Part shown: one piece after another, positions 6,297-13,733 of the stretch | How positions within the stretch are numbered: the stretch's first letter is position 1 | How the letters are laid out: every line of letters begins with the position of its first letter | From: a virus | Reading direction: 5' to 3' (one strand) | Length of the DNA stretch: 23,355 nt | Virus record (IMG/VR): IMGVR_UViG_3300022222_000021 | Coordinates: 1 to 23,355 of that record | Notes under the pieces: model-generated | Told to the model about the DNA's origin: nothing | Seen by the model: only the letters and a program-made list of their open reading frames with translations | Databases searched by the model: none | Translations under genes and position numbers: made by a program

Positions 6297-8166
6297 CGTG
6301 GTCGGTCCCAAGCCCAAACCGGATCGCCAACCCAACGAGATCGTGACCATCCTCGTCACCAGGCCTGACGGGCGGAAGGTGCAGACTCCCATCCGCCGCG
6401 ACGTGCTCGTGCGTAGGGCCATGGCCGCGCAGGTGGCACGCCGGACGATGCACCTGGCCCTGAATGTCCACATCACCGACAAGGGCCAGCCGATCGTGCT
6501 GGACCCCCAGTGGGAGCAGATTTACGCCGATCCCTCCCCCGACATGCGGATCATCGCCCCCGCCCAGCGCGGCAAGACCACCTACGAGATCGTGAAGACC
6601 CTCGCCCAGTGCTCGCTGGGGCTGGCGGTGGGCTGGGTCATGCCCAAGCACGCCAAGGTGATCGAGCTGGTGAACGGCAAGCTCAACCCCACGATCAAGA
6701 ACACCCCCTACTACCAGGAGCTTCAGGAGATCGCCGACGCGACGGACGCGACGTCCTTCAAGCGGTTCGGGCCGCACGGGAAGCTCTACATCGTCACGGC
6801 CAACTCCGAGGACGAGCTGACGTCGTTCACCGCGGACTGCATGCACATCGACGAGCGGGACTTCTGCAATCGCACGAACCTGCCCATGTACCCGAAGCGC
6901 ATGAACGCGTCGGACTACAAGCTCAGCGACGAGATTTCAACCCCCACCGTCGAGGGCTCCGAGCTGAACGCCGGCGCCCCGGGCAACGACAACATCCACG
7001 CGGAGTTCCTCGCCGGCGACCAGCACCGCTACTTCCACGACTGCGAGCACTGCGGCGAGCGGCAGATCATCGACTGGTACGACAACGTCGTGATTACCAG
7101 GATCGACGACTCGGGCCGCATTATGACCTTCGACGTCCGCGACAAGGACTGGTCGCCCGGCTCCCCGCGGGACATCCGGCCATGCTGCCGCTACCCGAAG
7201 TGCGGGCGGCCGATGAACCGCTTTGCCCCCGGCCTCTGGATCCCCCAGCGCCCCGGCCGCAAGATCCGGTCGTACTGGACGGAGGCCCTGTCAACCCGCA
7301 TCGGGCCGACGATGGACACCCTGATCGACACCTTCAGCAAGAGCCTGGGGAACCCGTCCAAGCTCCAGCAGTTCAACAACATGGACCTGGGGCGGCCATT
7401 CTCCGGCGGCACGCTGCGCATCAACCGCAAGATGTTCGAGCGGTGCACCGCCAAGGGCCGGCGCATGGTCTCCTCATCCGAGCAGCCGACCACCATCGGG
7501 ATCGACGTCAACCGCCCGTGGCTCGACTACCAGATCAGCCGATGGGACGACGGGAAGCAGATCAAGGTCCACGCCGGCCGGCTCGCGGGTGGGGTGGACG
7601 AGGTGATCCAGGTTCTCAAGCGATTCCGGGTCGTGGGTGGGGTGATCGACCACCAGCCCGAGGCGAAGTTCGCCATGAGCGTGCAGGAAGCCGCCATGGC
7701 CGAGCTGAAGATCCCGATCGTCCGGTGCAAATACGCCACGAACGACCAGCACAAGATGGTCGTCGTCTCCGAGGCAGGCGACGGCCGCCTGGACCCGCCG
7801 CGTCTAATCACAGTGCACCGGACAGTGGCGATCGACACGATCTACGAGTGGCACCTGACCAACCAGATCGAGTGGTTCGAGGATTGGACGGTGGCGGTGG
7901 ACGGACGGCTCTTTGATGAGATGAGCCGGCCGGTGCGGAAGCTGGTCATCAACGACCAGGGCAACGAGCGTTTCACCTGGGAGGGCATCCCAGACCACCA
8001 GCTCCACGCGGCCGTCTACGACATGCTGGCCGGCCTCGTGCTCGGATTCGACACCGTGCTCGACTACTCCGAGATCCGCCCGATGATGAACGTGTACACC
8101 GAGAGCGCCCCCAAGCTCATCGACCCCCGACGCGACGACGCTGGCATGATGATCCTGCGAGGATGA
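6184..8166 (+). CDS. Terminase large subunit, GpA type
   Basis: 660 aa, ATPase-nuclease of the packaging motor. Walker A is APAQRGKT (residues 125-132), Walker B MHIDER (220-225). A Cys cluster follows: CEHC (287, 290) and CCRYPKC (334-340), a zinc-ribbon-like insertion typical of the GpA family (lambda gpA). The C-terminal nuclease part has acidic residues in IGIDVN (Asp441), GVIDHQ (Asp489) and PDHQLHAAVYD (Asp604), at the usual three places of the RNase-H-like fold. Length fits the family. ATG 6184 has GAGGTGG upstream; a second start option (MMKAL at 6256) has no ribosome site. A copy of the CGTCTAATC element sits inside the gene at 7801. Confidence 0.93.
   Translation: MNQHPDQRFFRTILPTPPKIPRQPMMKALTKTRRRIRDVVGPKPKPDRQPNEIVTILVTRPDGRKVQTPIRRDVLVRRAMAAQVARRTMHLALNVHITDKGQPIVLDPQWEQIYADPSPDMRIIAPAQRGKTTYEIVKTLAQCSLGLAVGWVMPKHAKVIELVNGKLNPTIKNTPYYQELQEIADATDATSFKRFGPHGKLYIVTANSEDELTSFTADCMHIDERDFCNRTNLPMYPKRMNASDYKLSDEISTPTVEGSELNAGAPGNDNIHAEFLAGDQHRYFHDCEHCGERQIIDWYDNVVITRIDDSGRIMTFDVRDKDWSPGSPRDIRPCCRYPKCGRPMNRFAPGLWIPQRPGRKIRSYWTEALSTRIGPTMDTLIDTFSKSLGNPSKLQQFNNMDLGRPFSGGTLRINRKMFERCTAKGRRMVSSSEQPTTIGIDVNRPWLDYQISRWDDGKQIKVHAGRLAGGVDEVIQVLKRFRVVGGVIDHQPEAKFAMSVQEAAMAELKIPIVRCKYATNDQHKMVVVSEAGDGRLDPPRLITVHRTVAIDTIYEWHLTNQIEWFEDWTVAVDGRLFDEMSRPVRKLVINDQGNERFTWEGIPDHQLHAAVYDMLAGLVLGFDTVLDYSEIRPMMNVYTESAPKLIDPRRDDAGMMILRG
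7800..7810 (+). promoter_or_regulatory. Internal GCGTCTAATCA element in terL
   Basis: An exact copy of the 11-mer also found at 12841 and 17022. Here it lies inside the nuclease part of terL, where it codes Arg-Leu-Ile. TCTAAT (7803-7808) is 4 nt before an in-frame GTG (codon 544). It could be an internal promoter for portal and head genes or a chance coding match. The CTA leucine codon is out of line with the gene's strong preference for CTG/CTC. Confidence 0.3.
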
Positions 8167-8167
8167 A

Positions 8168-9844
8168 ATGAGCCGAATCGTCTCCATCACGAAGTCCGCG
8201 GTCGGAAGCCTGGGCGATCTGCTCTCCGGGCGGTACTCGACGCCCGAGCCGTCGCCGCTGGTGGGCGGCCCAGCCGGCGGCGTGTCCACGGCGGGCGACC
8301 CCAAGCTCACCCCATGGTTCAACACCGTGCAGGTCCCGATGGACCGGGTGCGCGAGATGCAGTACTACGACTTCCTGGAGACCAACATCTCCGACGTGCC
8401 GCGGGCACTGGACGCCTTCGCCACCATGGCCGTCACGGGCGACCTCTCGGGCGGCGGGACGCGGACCTACGCCGTGCGGATGGTCAACCCGCCCGACGAG
8501 TACCCCGAGGAACTGAAGGCCAGGTTCCGCCGGCTCGAGACCATCATCCGTGAGTCGTCGTTCCAGACGGTGCGGGCGATGTGCAAGTACGGGTCCTTCA
8601 TGCCGGAGAACGTGCTGGCCATGATGGCGGACAATCGGCTGGGCGTGGCGCACCTCCGCCCCATCCCGCCGGCGACGATCTTCCGCAACTTCGACTCCAC
8701 CGGCCGCTGGACCCCCGAGGCGTACTGGGCCCAGCAGATCACCCAGACGAGCCCGCCCAGCAACGGCGTCCGCCTCCAGCTCGACGCCAAGGCCAAGACC
8801 TTCCCGATCTGGCGGATGCCCCACTTCGCCCTGTGGTCCAACGGCGGTGTCTCGGCCACCGAGACGCTCCTGTACGGCCGCAGCATCCTCAAGCCATTCG
8901 GGGCGATCGGGCTCAAGGTCCACGGCGTGCTCGACTCGATGGTGCTGGCCCGCCTCACCCGCGCGGCGATGCGCTACCGCTGGAAGGTGGACGTCTCGGA
9001 CCTCAAGGGCGACCCCAAGCAGATCATGAAGCGGCTGGCGATGTGGAAGCAGTCGGTCACGCGCTCCACCACCGGCATCGGATCCGCCCAGGACTCGTAC
9101 AAGAAGCCGCCCACCCCGGACGAGGACTTCTTCATCGCCTCCGGCGAGGGGCTCGCTTACGACCTCGACACGATCGACGGCGACACCAACCTCGCCCGCG
9201 TGCAGGACGTGGAGCTGCTGTTCCGCGTCTACTTCGGCGCGCTGGGCGTGCCCCCGGAGTACCTGGGCCACGAGCGGAGCCAGGGCGGCCGGAGCAACCT
9301 GTCCCAGATCGACATCAACTTCGCCCGCACCGCGCGGCACATCCAGATGTACGGCGCGGCCGGCTATCAGCACATGGTCTGGGTGGACATGCTGGCCGGC
9401 GGGTACGACCCGCTGAAGTACCCGGTGGAGATCATCTCGCCCCAGATCGGGGCCCGCGACGACCTCCTGCAGGCCCAGATCCGGGCGCTCCAGGCCGGTG
9501 TCATCCTCACCCTCCGCCAGGCTGGCATGAAGCTGGAGAAGCACCCGCGGTGGGTCCTCTCGACGTTCCTGAACATGAGCGACGAGCTGGAAGGGCTCGA
9601 CGAGGGCGAACTCGCCGACCTGTTCGACGACATGCAGATCGAGGGCGGCGAGAAGCCCAAGGGTGTCGGCCGGCGCGCTGTCGAGTCGGTGCTCGCCCAG
9701 CTCCACAGCGAGATCGGGCCGCTGGTCCGGGAGAACATCTTGGCCCTGCTCGGGCAGAAGTCGCCGGAGATCCAGCTCGCCCTGTCCAGCTCGCTGGAGA
9801 CCCTGGACATGCTCCGGTCCGGCATGTTCGAGGTGGGCAGGTGA
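8168..9844 (+). CDS. Portal protein
   Basis: 558 aa, start 1 nt after the terL stop, with GCGAGGAT as ribosome site. It resembles phage portals, especially the T4 gp20-like group: an N-terminal variable part, KPFGAIGLKVHGVLDSMVLA and then LTRAAMRYRWKVDVSDLKGD (the crown and wing region), and the motif LGVPPEYLGHERSQGG followed by SNLSQIDINFARTARHIQ, typical of the helix that lines the portal channel. The dodecameric portal forms the DNA entry vertex and docks TerL. The position between terL and the Mu F-like gene is the standard order. The acidic stretch LEGLDEGELADLFDDMQIEG near the C-terminus probably starts the crown. Confidence in portal is high; in the gp20 subgroup moderate. Confidence 0.85.
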   Translation: MSRIVSITKSAVGSLGDLLSGRYSTPEPSPLVGGPAGGVSTAGDPKLTPWFNTVQVPMDRVREMQYYDFLETNISDVPRALDAFATMAVTGDLSGGGTRTYAVRMVNPPDEYPEELKARFRRLETIIRESSFQTVRAMCKYGSFMPENVLAMMADNRLGVAHLRPIPPATIFRNFDSTGRWTPEAYWAQQITQTSPPSNGVRLQLDAKAKTFPIWRMPHFALWSNGGVSATETLLYGRSILKPFGAIGLKVHGVLDSMVLARLTRAAMRYRWKVDVSDLKGDPKQIMKRLAMWKQSVTRSTTGIGSAQDSYKKPPTPDEDFFIASGEGLAYDLDTIDGDTNLARVQDVELLFRVYFGALGVPPEYLGHERSQGGRSNLSQIDINFARTARHIQMYGAAGYQHMVWVDMLAGGYDPLKYPVEIISPQIGARDDLLQAQIRALQAGVILTLRQAGMKLEKHPRWVLSTFLNMSDELEGLDEGELADLFDDMQIEGGEKPKGVGRRAVESVLAQLHSEIGPLVRENILALLGQKSPEIQLALSSSLETLDMLRSGMFEVGR

Positions 9845-10938
9845 CTCCTCTGACGCAGACGGCCGAAGACCGGGCCCGCATCGACGCCATCGAGCGGGAG
9901 ATGCCCACCGCGCTCGAGAAGCGGCGGGGCGCCACGCTGATGGACCGCACCAAGTTCGCGGTCTCCTCCGCCGTCGAGAACCTGGTGAAGGGCGTCGCGA
10001 CGGGCAAGTTCAGCGCCCGGCTGGCGCTCGAGACTGCCCGGAGCACCTTCAGCGCGGCGATCACGGCCGCGATGCAGCAGGGCTTCATCATCGCCGGCGT
10101 CCCCCGTAACAGCCAGTGGGCGCTCACGGCGTCCCAGAGGGCCACCCAGGCGGCCCTGGTCAAGAAGCACATGGACTACCTCGGCGGGTGGATCGGCGAG
10201 GCCCAGGGCGCTGGCCGGGCCGCCCTGTACGCCGGCATGGTGGACGACGCGCTCTGGCGCGGCATGGTGTCGATGCTCCCGACCGGGTCTCAGATCGAGT
10301 GGGTGCGGACTGTCGCCGAGAGCTGCTCCACCTGCATCGAGTTTGCCCGGGGCAGCCCGTACACCATGCCCGGCGCTGGCGGGAACGAGCTGCCGGCCGT
10401 GCCCCGAGATGGCACGAGTTCGTGTTTGGCGAACTGCAAGTGCTACCTGGTGGCGAGGGGGCGCGTCACGGCTACGCCGCGGAACCTGATCGGCGTCGAG
10501 GTCTTCGCGCTGGGGGCGTTCGACGTGGATCCAGCCTCGCCTGTGAACCAGGCCCAAGCCCAGTCCTACCAGCAGCTCGCCGAGATTTATGCGTGGAGCC
10601 TGCGCCGCGCGGCGCTGGGGGCGGGCTTCGGCGACCCAGCCGATGTCTGGCGGGAGATCGAGGCCCTGGCACGTGGGCTCGGGCAGCGGGTCCGGCTCAC
10701 GCCCACCCAAGGCGAGATCCTCGCCCAGGTCCGCGCGGCCGAGACCATGGGGTTGCATCTGGTCGAGGTTATCGACACCACGCTGCTGGGCGTAGCGGTG
10801 GGCGTGGTTGTAAATGACCGCGGGGACAGCGGATTGGTGACTGCAACTGGGCCGGACGGTGTTATCATCTTGGACGATGACCCGAAGCGGATGTACCGCA
10901 CGGGCCCCCAGGGTCGTGCCCTGGTGTTCAGGAGATAG
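9841..10938 (+). CDS. Mu F-like minor head / head morphogenesis protein
   Basis: 365 aa from GTG 9841, in a GTGA overlap with the portal stop; the open frame extends far upstream inside the portal gene but is Arg/Pro-rich shadow there. The diagnostic part is a Cys-rich segment: SCSTCIEFARGSPYTMPG, then ELPAVPRDGTSSCLANCKCY, which matches the Mu F / SPP1 gp7 family pattern (CxxC, LP..P.DG...C...CRC). Family members associate with the portal in the procapsid and some are injected with DNA. The N-terminal part is helical. The C-terminal ~80 residues form a separate small domain (LGVAVGVVVNDRGDSGLVTATGPDG) not usual in the family and unknown to me. Confidence 0.82.
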   Translation: MTPLTQTAEDRARIDAIEREMPTALEKRRGATLMDRTKFAVSSAVENLVKGVATGKFSARLALETARSTFSAAITAAMQQGFIIAGVPRNSQWALTASQRATQAALVKKHMDYLGGWIGEAQGAGRAALYAGMVDDALWRGMVSMLPTGSQIEWVRTVAESCSTCIEFARGSPYTMPGAGGNELPAVPRDGTSSCLANCKCYLVARGRVTATPRNLIGVEVFALGAFDVDPASPVNQAQAQSYQQLAEIYAWSLRRAALGAGFGDPADVWREIEALARGLGQRVRLTPTQGEILAQVRAAETMGLHLVEVIDTTLLGVAVGVVVNDRGDSGLVTATGPDGVIILDDDPKRMYRTGPQGRALVFRR

Positions 10939-10940
10939 CA

Positions 10941-11144
10941 ATGGCCAAGTCGATGGCGCGTGGGCGCGGGTTCCTGTTGTTCGTGGTGTGCGCCGCGCTC
11001 CTCGCCGGATGCGCGACCGACAAGACCAGGCGTGCGGATGGCCAGCCGTCTGGGTATAACGACAACCCGTACCGCCAGTTCAGGTACCTTCCCGAGAACA
11101 GGAGGTACGACCACAGGTACGACCACCACCATTACGGAGACTGA
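10941..11144 (+). CDS. Small lipoprotein 1
   Basis: 67 aa. A signal peptide with basic start (MAKSMARGRG), hydrophobic core (FLLFVVCAALLAG) and a lipobox LLAGC with Cys24, followed by Ala at +2, predicts a lipoprotein probably moved to the outer membrane. The mature part is short, hydrophilic, and rich in Tyr, Arg, Asp and His (YDHRYDHHHYGD at the C-terminus, a possible metal-binding cluster). AGGAGA lies 5 nt before the ATG. Together with the next two genes it forms a membrane cassette inside the head operon. Phage lipoproteins of this size act in superinfection exclusion or as spanins; the sequence alone does not choose. Confidence 0.75.
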   Translation: MAKSMARGRGFLLFVVCAALLAGCATDKTRRADGQPSGYNDNPYRQFRYLPENRRYDHRYDHHHYGD

Positions 11145-11147
11145 ACA

Positions 11148-11444
11148 ATGAAGACTCTGATGCTGCTCGCGGTCGTGTTCGCGGCCCTCGCGGGCTGCTC
11201 GGGAGCGTCCAAAACCGTAGTGGATCCTTCGGAGTCGAGAGTGCGCTCGACGACGACCGAGGTTCGTCCCCTCGACATCACGAGGATCACGGCCACGACC
11301 GCCCCAGCACTTCCGGCAGCGCCGGCACAGCCGGAGACGTACTCGTACCGGCTCAGGATTCAAGGAGCACTCCCATGCGCAGCGCCACCGTCTTCTTCCT
11401 CCTCGCCTCCAGCATCGGACTCGCCCAGCCCCAACCCTCCCTGA
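11148..11444 (+). CDS. Small Pro-rich lipoprotein 2 (possible outer-membrane spanin subunit)
   Basis: 98 aa. Signal peptide MKTLMLLAVVFAALAGC with lipobox ALAGC (Cys17) and Ser at +2. The mature part has a Thr/Arg-rich stretch (RSTTTEVRPLDITRITATT), a Pro/Ala-rich run (APALPAAPAQPE) and a Ser/Pro tail (SSSSSPPASDSPSPNPP). Short Pro-rich lipoproteins are typical of Rz1-type outer-membrane spanins, which fuse inner and outer membranes at lysis; this is suggestive, not proof. Its last 70 nt overlap the next gene, which encodes a membrane protein, in another frame; the tail read there could in part be a by-product of that gene. It begins 3 nt after lipoprotein 1, with GGAGA upstream. Confidence 0.68.
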   Translation: MKTLMLLAVVFAALAGCSGASKTVVDPSESRVRSTTTEVRPLDITRITATTAPALPAAPAQPETYSYRLRIQGALPCAAPPSSSSSPPASDSPSPNPP

Positions 11445-12157
11445 CCCCGGCACAGCAGGAGCAGATCACAAGCCTGCTCCAGTTGCCGCCGGGGTCGTCG
11501 ATCACCCTCGAGCAGATCCGCGATGGTGGCTCGATCACGATCGACGAGGAGGCGACGGGCACCGGCGCCGCGCTGCGTGCATCCGGCGACCAGATCGTGC
11601 AGGACCACGACGCGACAGCGCCCACGGCCTCGCTGGGCGGCGGGCGCGATGCCCGCGGGTCCGACACCAGCTCGTCGGTGTCTGCCCGCTCGGTGAACCT
11701 GTGGGGAAACCCGCTCCTGTGGCTCGGGCTCGCGGGCCTTCTGGTGGCGGGGCTCTCGACGATGGTCCGCCCGCCGACGTTCCCGGTGGCGATCCCGATG
11801 CGGGCGACCATGACCATCGCCCTGCTCAGCGCGTCGCTGGTGGCCGCGGCCCTGTTCCCCGGGATCATGCTGTTCATCGTCGCCGGCGCGGGCGCGCTGC
11901 TCGTGGGGGCGTACCTGTACCGCGAGTTCAAGGGGCGCAAGGCGGAGACCAAGGCCGCGGAGGGCGAGCTGCACTCGCAGACCCTGCGCAGCGTCGCCGC
12001 CGGCATCGCGGACTTCAAGCTGGCGGCCAAGGACCCGTCGGTGACGTCCGTGGCGCCCGAGGCGTGGGAGAAGCTCAAGGGCTTCCTGAGTTCCCACGTG
12101 GAGCCCCAAGAGGCGGTGGTGATCGAAGCGGTGCGGGCCAAAGACGGACTGGCCTGA
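11375..12157 (+). CDS. Membrane protein with signal peptide and three transmembrane segments
   Basis: 260 aa. Signal-like N-terminus MRSATVFFLLASSIGLAQ; an exported acidic region (about 20-105) with an SITLEQIRDGGSI repeat-like pair of strands; transmembrane segments at about 112-131 (PLLWLGLAGLLVAGLSTMV), 145-161 and 163-182 (IMLFIVAGAGALLVGAYLY); and a charged C-terminal helical domain (183-260) with RAKDGLA at the end. AAGGAG lies at 11364-11369 inside the previous gene. Neighbouring lipoproteins and the location before a terminator suggest a lysis or exclusion cassette (holin or inner-membrane partner), but head-assembly membrane docking is also possible. No known family recognised. Confidence 0.72.
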   Translation: MRSATVFFLLASSIGLAQPQPSLTPAQQEQITSLLQLPPGSSITLEQIRDGGSITIDEEATGTGAALRASGDQIVQDHDATAPTASLGGGRDARGSDTSSSVSARSVNLWGNPLLWLGLAGLLVAGLSTMVRPPTFPVAIPMRATMTIALLSASLVAAALFPGIMLFIVAGAGALLVGAYLYREFKGRKAETKAAEGELHSQTLRSVAAGIADFKLAAKDPSVTSVAPEAWEKLKGFLSSHVEPQEAVVIEAVRAKDGLA

Positions 12158-12235
12158 ACGAAATCTACCATTTGGCACCGCGGGAGCGCGGCGGTCCCCG
12201 GCGGAGAGGGCGGGACACGACGACGGCCGCTCAGC

Positions 12236-12259
12236 AAGGCCCCGAAAGGGGCCTTCTTC
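12236..12259 (+). terminator. Rho-independent terminator after the packaging/membrane operon
   Basis: AAGGCCCC (12236-12243), loop GAAA, GGGGCCTT (12248-12255), then CTTC. An 8-bp perfect stem with a GNRA tetraloop. The T tract is short and interrupted. It closes the operon that began at terS and lies just upstream of a new promoter-like element. Confidence 0.85.
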
Positions 12260-12270
12260 ATGCGCCCGTG

Positions 12271-12283
12271 CGTCTACTCAGAT
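12271..12283 (+). promoter_or_regulatory. Leaderless-type promoter element before the prohead protease
   Basis: The stretch GTGCGTCTACTCAGATATG places TCTACT (12273-12278) exactly 5 nt before ATG 12284, the same spacing as at 362 and 17036. It lies 15 nt behind a terminator, where a new transcription start is needed, and no Shine-Dalgarno sequence is present. CGTCTAC alone also occurs by chance in Val-Tyr codons, so the support is context and spacing. Confidence 0.5.
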
Positions 12284-13687
12284 ATGCCAGGCCTTCTCAA
12301 GCGCGTGACAACCCCGACCAAGCCCACGCCGCGCGGCACCGAAGTAACCGCGTCGGAGCACTTCGACGTGCGCGCGAAGTTTGTCGCGCTGGAGAAGATG
12401 GGCGACAAGGGCACGAAGGGTCGGCTCGGCCGACTCATCTACGAGTTCGAGACGGCCGACGTCCTGAACGTCAATCGCCGCATCTACCCGCAGGCCGTTG
12501 TGGCCATGGCCATCGCGGGGCTCAACGGGCGCTGCGAGAAGAACCAGGTCTTCGGCGGCCTCGACCATCCCGCGCCGTGGGACCACAACGCGCTGCTCGT
12601 CACGCTCGACGATGCCGCGATCAAGGTTGACTCGGTGGAGATGGTCGGCGAGACGCTCGCGCGTGTGACCGTCGACGTCATGGACAACGAAAAAGGCCGC
12701 AAGATCATGGCGATTCTCGCCGTGGAAGGCAACCCAGGAATCAGCCATCGCGCTGCCGTGCGCTGGCGTGATCCCACGCAGCAAGAGCGGCTCGAGTACA
12801 AGATCCCTGACAACACTTTTGTCGACGTTGCTGAGGCGATGCGTCTAATCACGTACGACATCGTCAGTGAGCCCGGATTCGCCGGTGCGGACGGCGCGAC
12901 AGTGACGGAGCAAGCAACTCCAGGAGCGGACGAAATGAAGACTCCCGCCGAACTCAAGGCAGCCCACCCGGCCCTGTACGACCTCATGATCGCCGAAGGG
13001 CGCGCTCTGGCGCTGGGCGACGCCGACGCGAAGGTGAAGGCCGCGAACGAGGCAGCCGCCACCAAGCATGCCGCGGAGCTGAAGACGGTCCAGGAGGCGC
13101 TGGCCGCGACCCAAACCAATCTCAAGATCGCCACCGAGGCGCTGAGCGGCCTCAAGACCGCGCAGAAGACGCTGGGCATCGTCAATGAGCAGATCACCGA
13201 CGCCCATGCCGCGGCCAAGATCGCCACGGCCGAGGGCGAGGTGAAGGCCCTCACCACCCGCGTCGCCACGCTGGAGGCCGAGAAGAAGACTCTGGGCGAC
13301 CAGGTCGAGACCGGCCTCAAGATCGGCCGCGTGCGGACCGCGCTCGAGGCGGTCGCGACCCAGTACCAGGGCAGCCCGGCCAAGAACCTCATCCTCAAGC
13401 GGGTCGCCCGCCTGGGCATCGAGGACACCAACAAGGCGCTCGAGGCCGCTCGGACCGAGCTGGCGGACCTGGAGGCGGCGGGCTTGGTGCCGCGGGCGAC
13501 GCCCGCCGGCAACCCGGGCGGCGGCGGGGGCGGCAACCCCCACATGACCACGGAGAACCTGCTCAACGGCCTGCTCGACGCCAACCCGCAGAACCCGGCC
13601 GCGGGCAGCGGCGGCGGCGGGTACCAGGTCGGCACCGAAAATGCCCTCGGAGCGATGGCGCTCCGCGGCCACAGCTTCGCCGTCTAA
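12284..13687 (+). CDS. Prohead protease fused to scaffold (T4 gp21-like)
   Basis: 467 aa from ATG 12284 (an ATG at 12260 would add 8 residues but lies on the terminator's 3' flank). The N-terminal ~205 residues resemble the T4 gp21 (S80) prohead protease: ADVLNVNRRIYP (usual N-x-N-x-R-x-YP), FGGLDHP with the probable catalytic His95, and EGNPGISHRAAV with the probable nucleophile Ser154, then ITYDIVSEPGFAGA. The rest is a long Ala/Lys/Glu-rich coiled coil (about 218-400), a Gly-rich linker and a C-terminal tail ending in ALRGHSFAV that probably binds capsid protein. Such a fusion guides capsid assembly and is then digested. An internal start at 12935 may make scaffold alone. Confidence 0.82.
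   Translation: MPGLLKRVTTPTKPTPRGTEVTASEHFDVRAKFVALEKMGDKGTKGRLGRLIYEFETADVLNVNRRIYPQAVVAMAIAGLNGRCEKNQVFGGLDHPAPWDHNALLVTLDDAAIKVDSVEMVGETLARVTVDVMDNEKGRKIMAILAVEGNPGISHRAAVRWRDPTQQERLEYKIPDNTFVDVAEAMRLITYDIVSEPGFAGADGATVTEQATPGADEMKTPAELKAAHPALYDLMIAEGRALALGDADAKVKAANEAAATKHAAELKTVQEALAATQTNLKIATEALSGLKTAQKTLGIVNEQITDAHAAAKIATAEGEVKALTTRVATLEAEKKTLGDQVETGLKIGRVRTALEAVATQYQGSPAKNLILKRVARLGIEDTNKALEAARTELADLEAAGLVPRATPAGNPGGGGGGNPHMTTENLLNGLLDANPQNPAAGSGGGGYQVGTENALGAMALRGHSFAV
12841..12851 (+). promoter_or_regulatory. Internal GCGTCTAATCA element upstream of the scaffold start
   Basis: Exact copy of the 11-mer at 7800 and 17022, in frame as Arg-Leu-Ile of the protease. TCTAAT is at 12844-12849, about 86 nt before the internal scaffold ATG at 12935. 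It could be the promoter of a separate scaffold mRNA. Coding chance cannot be excluded. Confidence 0.35.
12935..13687 (+). CDS. Scaffold protein from an internal in-frame start
   Basis: 250 aa, the C-terminal part of the protease-scaffold gene. ATG 12935 is preceded by AGGAG (12922-12926) at 8-nt spacing, an excellent ribosome site with no role in the full-length product. The start falls exactly at the border between the protease domain (ending EPGFAGADGATV) and the scaffold (MKTPAELKAAHPALYDLM). Nested scaffold production of this kind is well known for lambda C/Nu3. The product would be a long coiled coil plus the capsid-binding tail and would outnumber the full fusion in the procapsid. Inferred from the sequence only. 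Confidence 0.6.
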   Translation: MKTPAELKAAHPALYDLMIAEGRALALGDADAKVKAANEAAATKHAAELKTVQEALAATQTNLKIATEALSGLKTAQKTLGIVNEQITDAHAAAKIATAEGEVKALTTRVATLEAEKKTLGDQVETGLKIGRVRTALEAVATQYQGSPAKNLILKRVARLGIEDTNKALEAARTELADLEAAGLVPRATPAGNPGGGGGGNPHMTTENLLNGLLDANPQNPAAGSGGGGYQVGTENALGAMALRGHSFAV

Positions 13688-13694
13688 AGACGGC
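13679..13694 (+). promoter_or_regulatory. Palindrome with TCTAAA at the protease stop codon
   Basis: GCCGTC (13679-13684), TAAA, GACGGC (13689-13694): a 6-bp perfect stem with a 4-nt loop that contains the TAA stop. It also matches the promoter-like series (CCGTCTAAAGAC, TCTAAA at 13683-13688). It could be a promoter for the capsid gene 110 nt downstream, an operator, or an RNA hairpin; no T tract follows, so a terminator is unlikely. Confidence 0.4.
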
Positions 13695-13714
13695 ACCCGA
13701 CACCCCCGGAGCTT

Positions 13715-13733
13715 TGCGGTGCCGCACACCGCA
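13715..13733 (+). other. Stem-loop in the capsid gene leader
   Basis: TGCGGTG (13715-13721), loop CCGCA, CACCGCA (13727-13733): a 7-bp perfect stem, then GGGCTCTT. It lies in the 111-nt gap before the capsid gene. It may protect the 5' end of the capsid mRNA or act as a weak terminator. Confidence 0.45.

Noticed and set aside
8117-9706. Antisense frame of 529 codons opposite the portal gene
   Set aside because: Shadow of the portal gene in GC-rich DNA; composition biased to Leu, Arg, Val, Gly and His, with no motif.
8581-9840. Upstream extension of the Mu F-like frame inside the portal gene
   Set aside because: The frame is open for 420 codons but the product is Arg/Pro/Gly-rich; the GTG at 9841 in a GTGA overlap is the sensible start.
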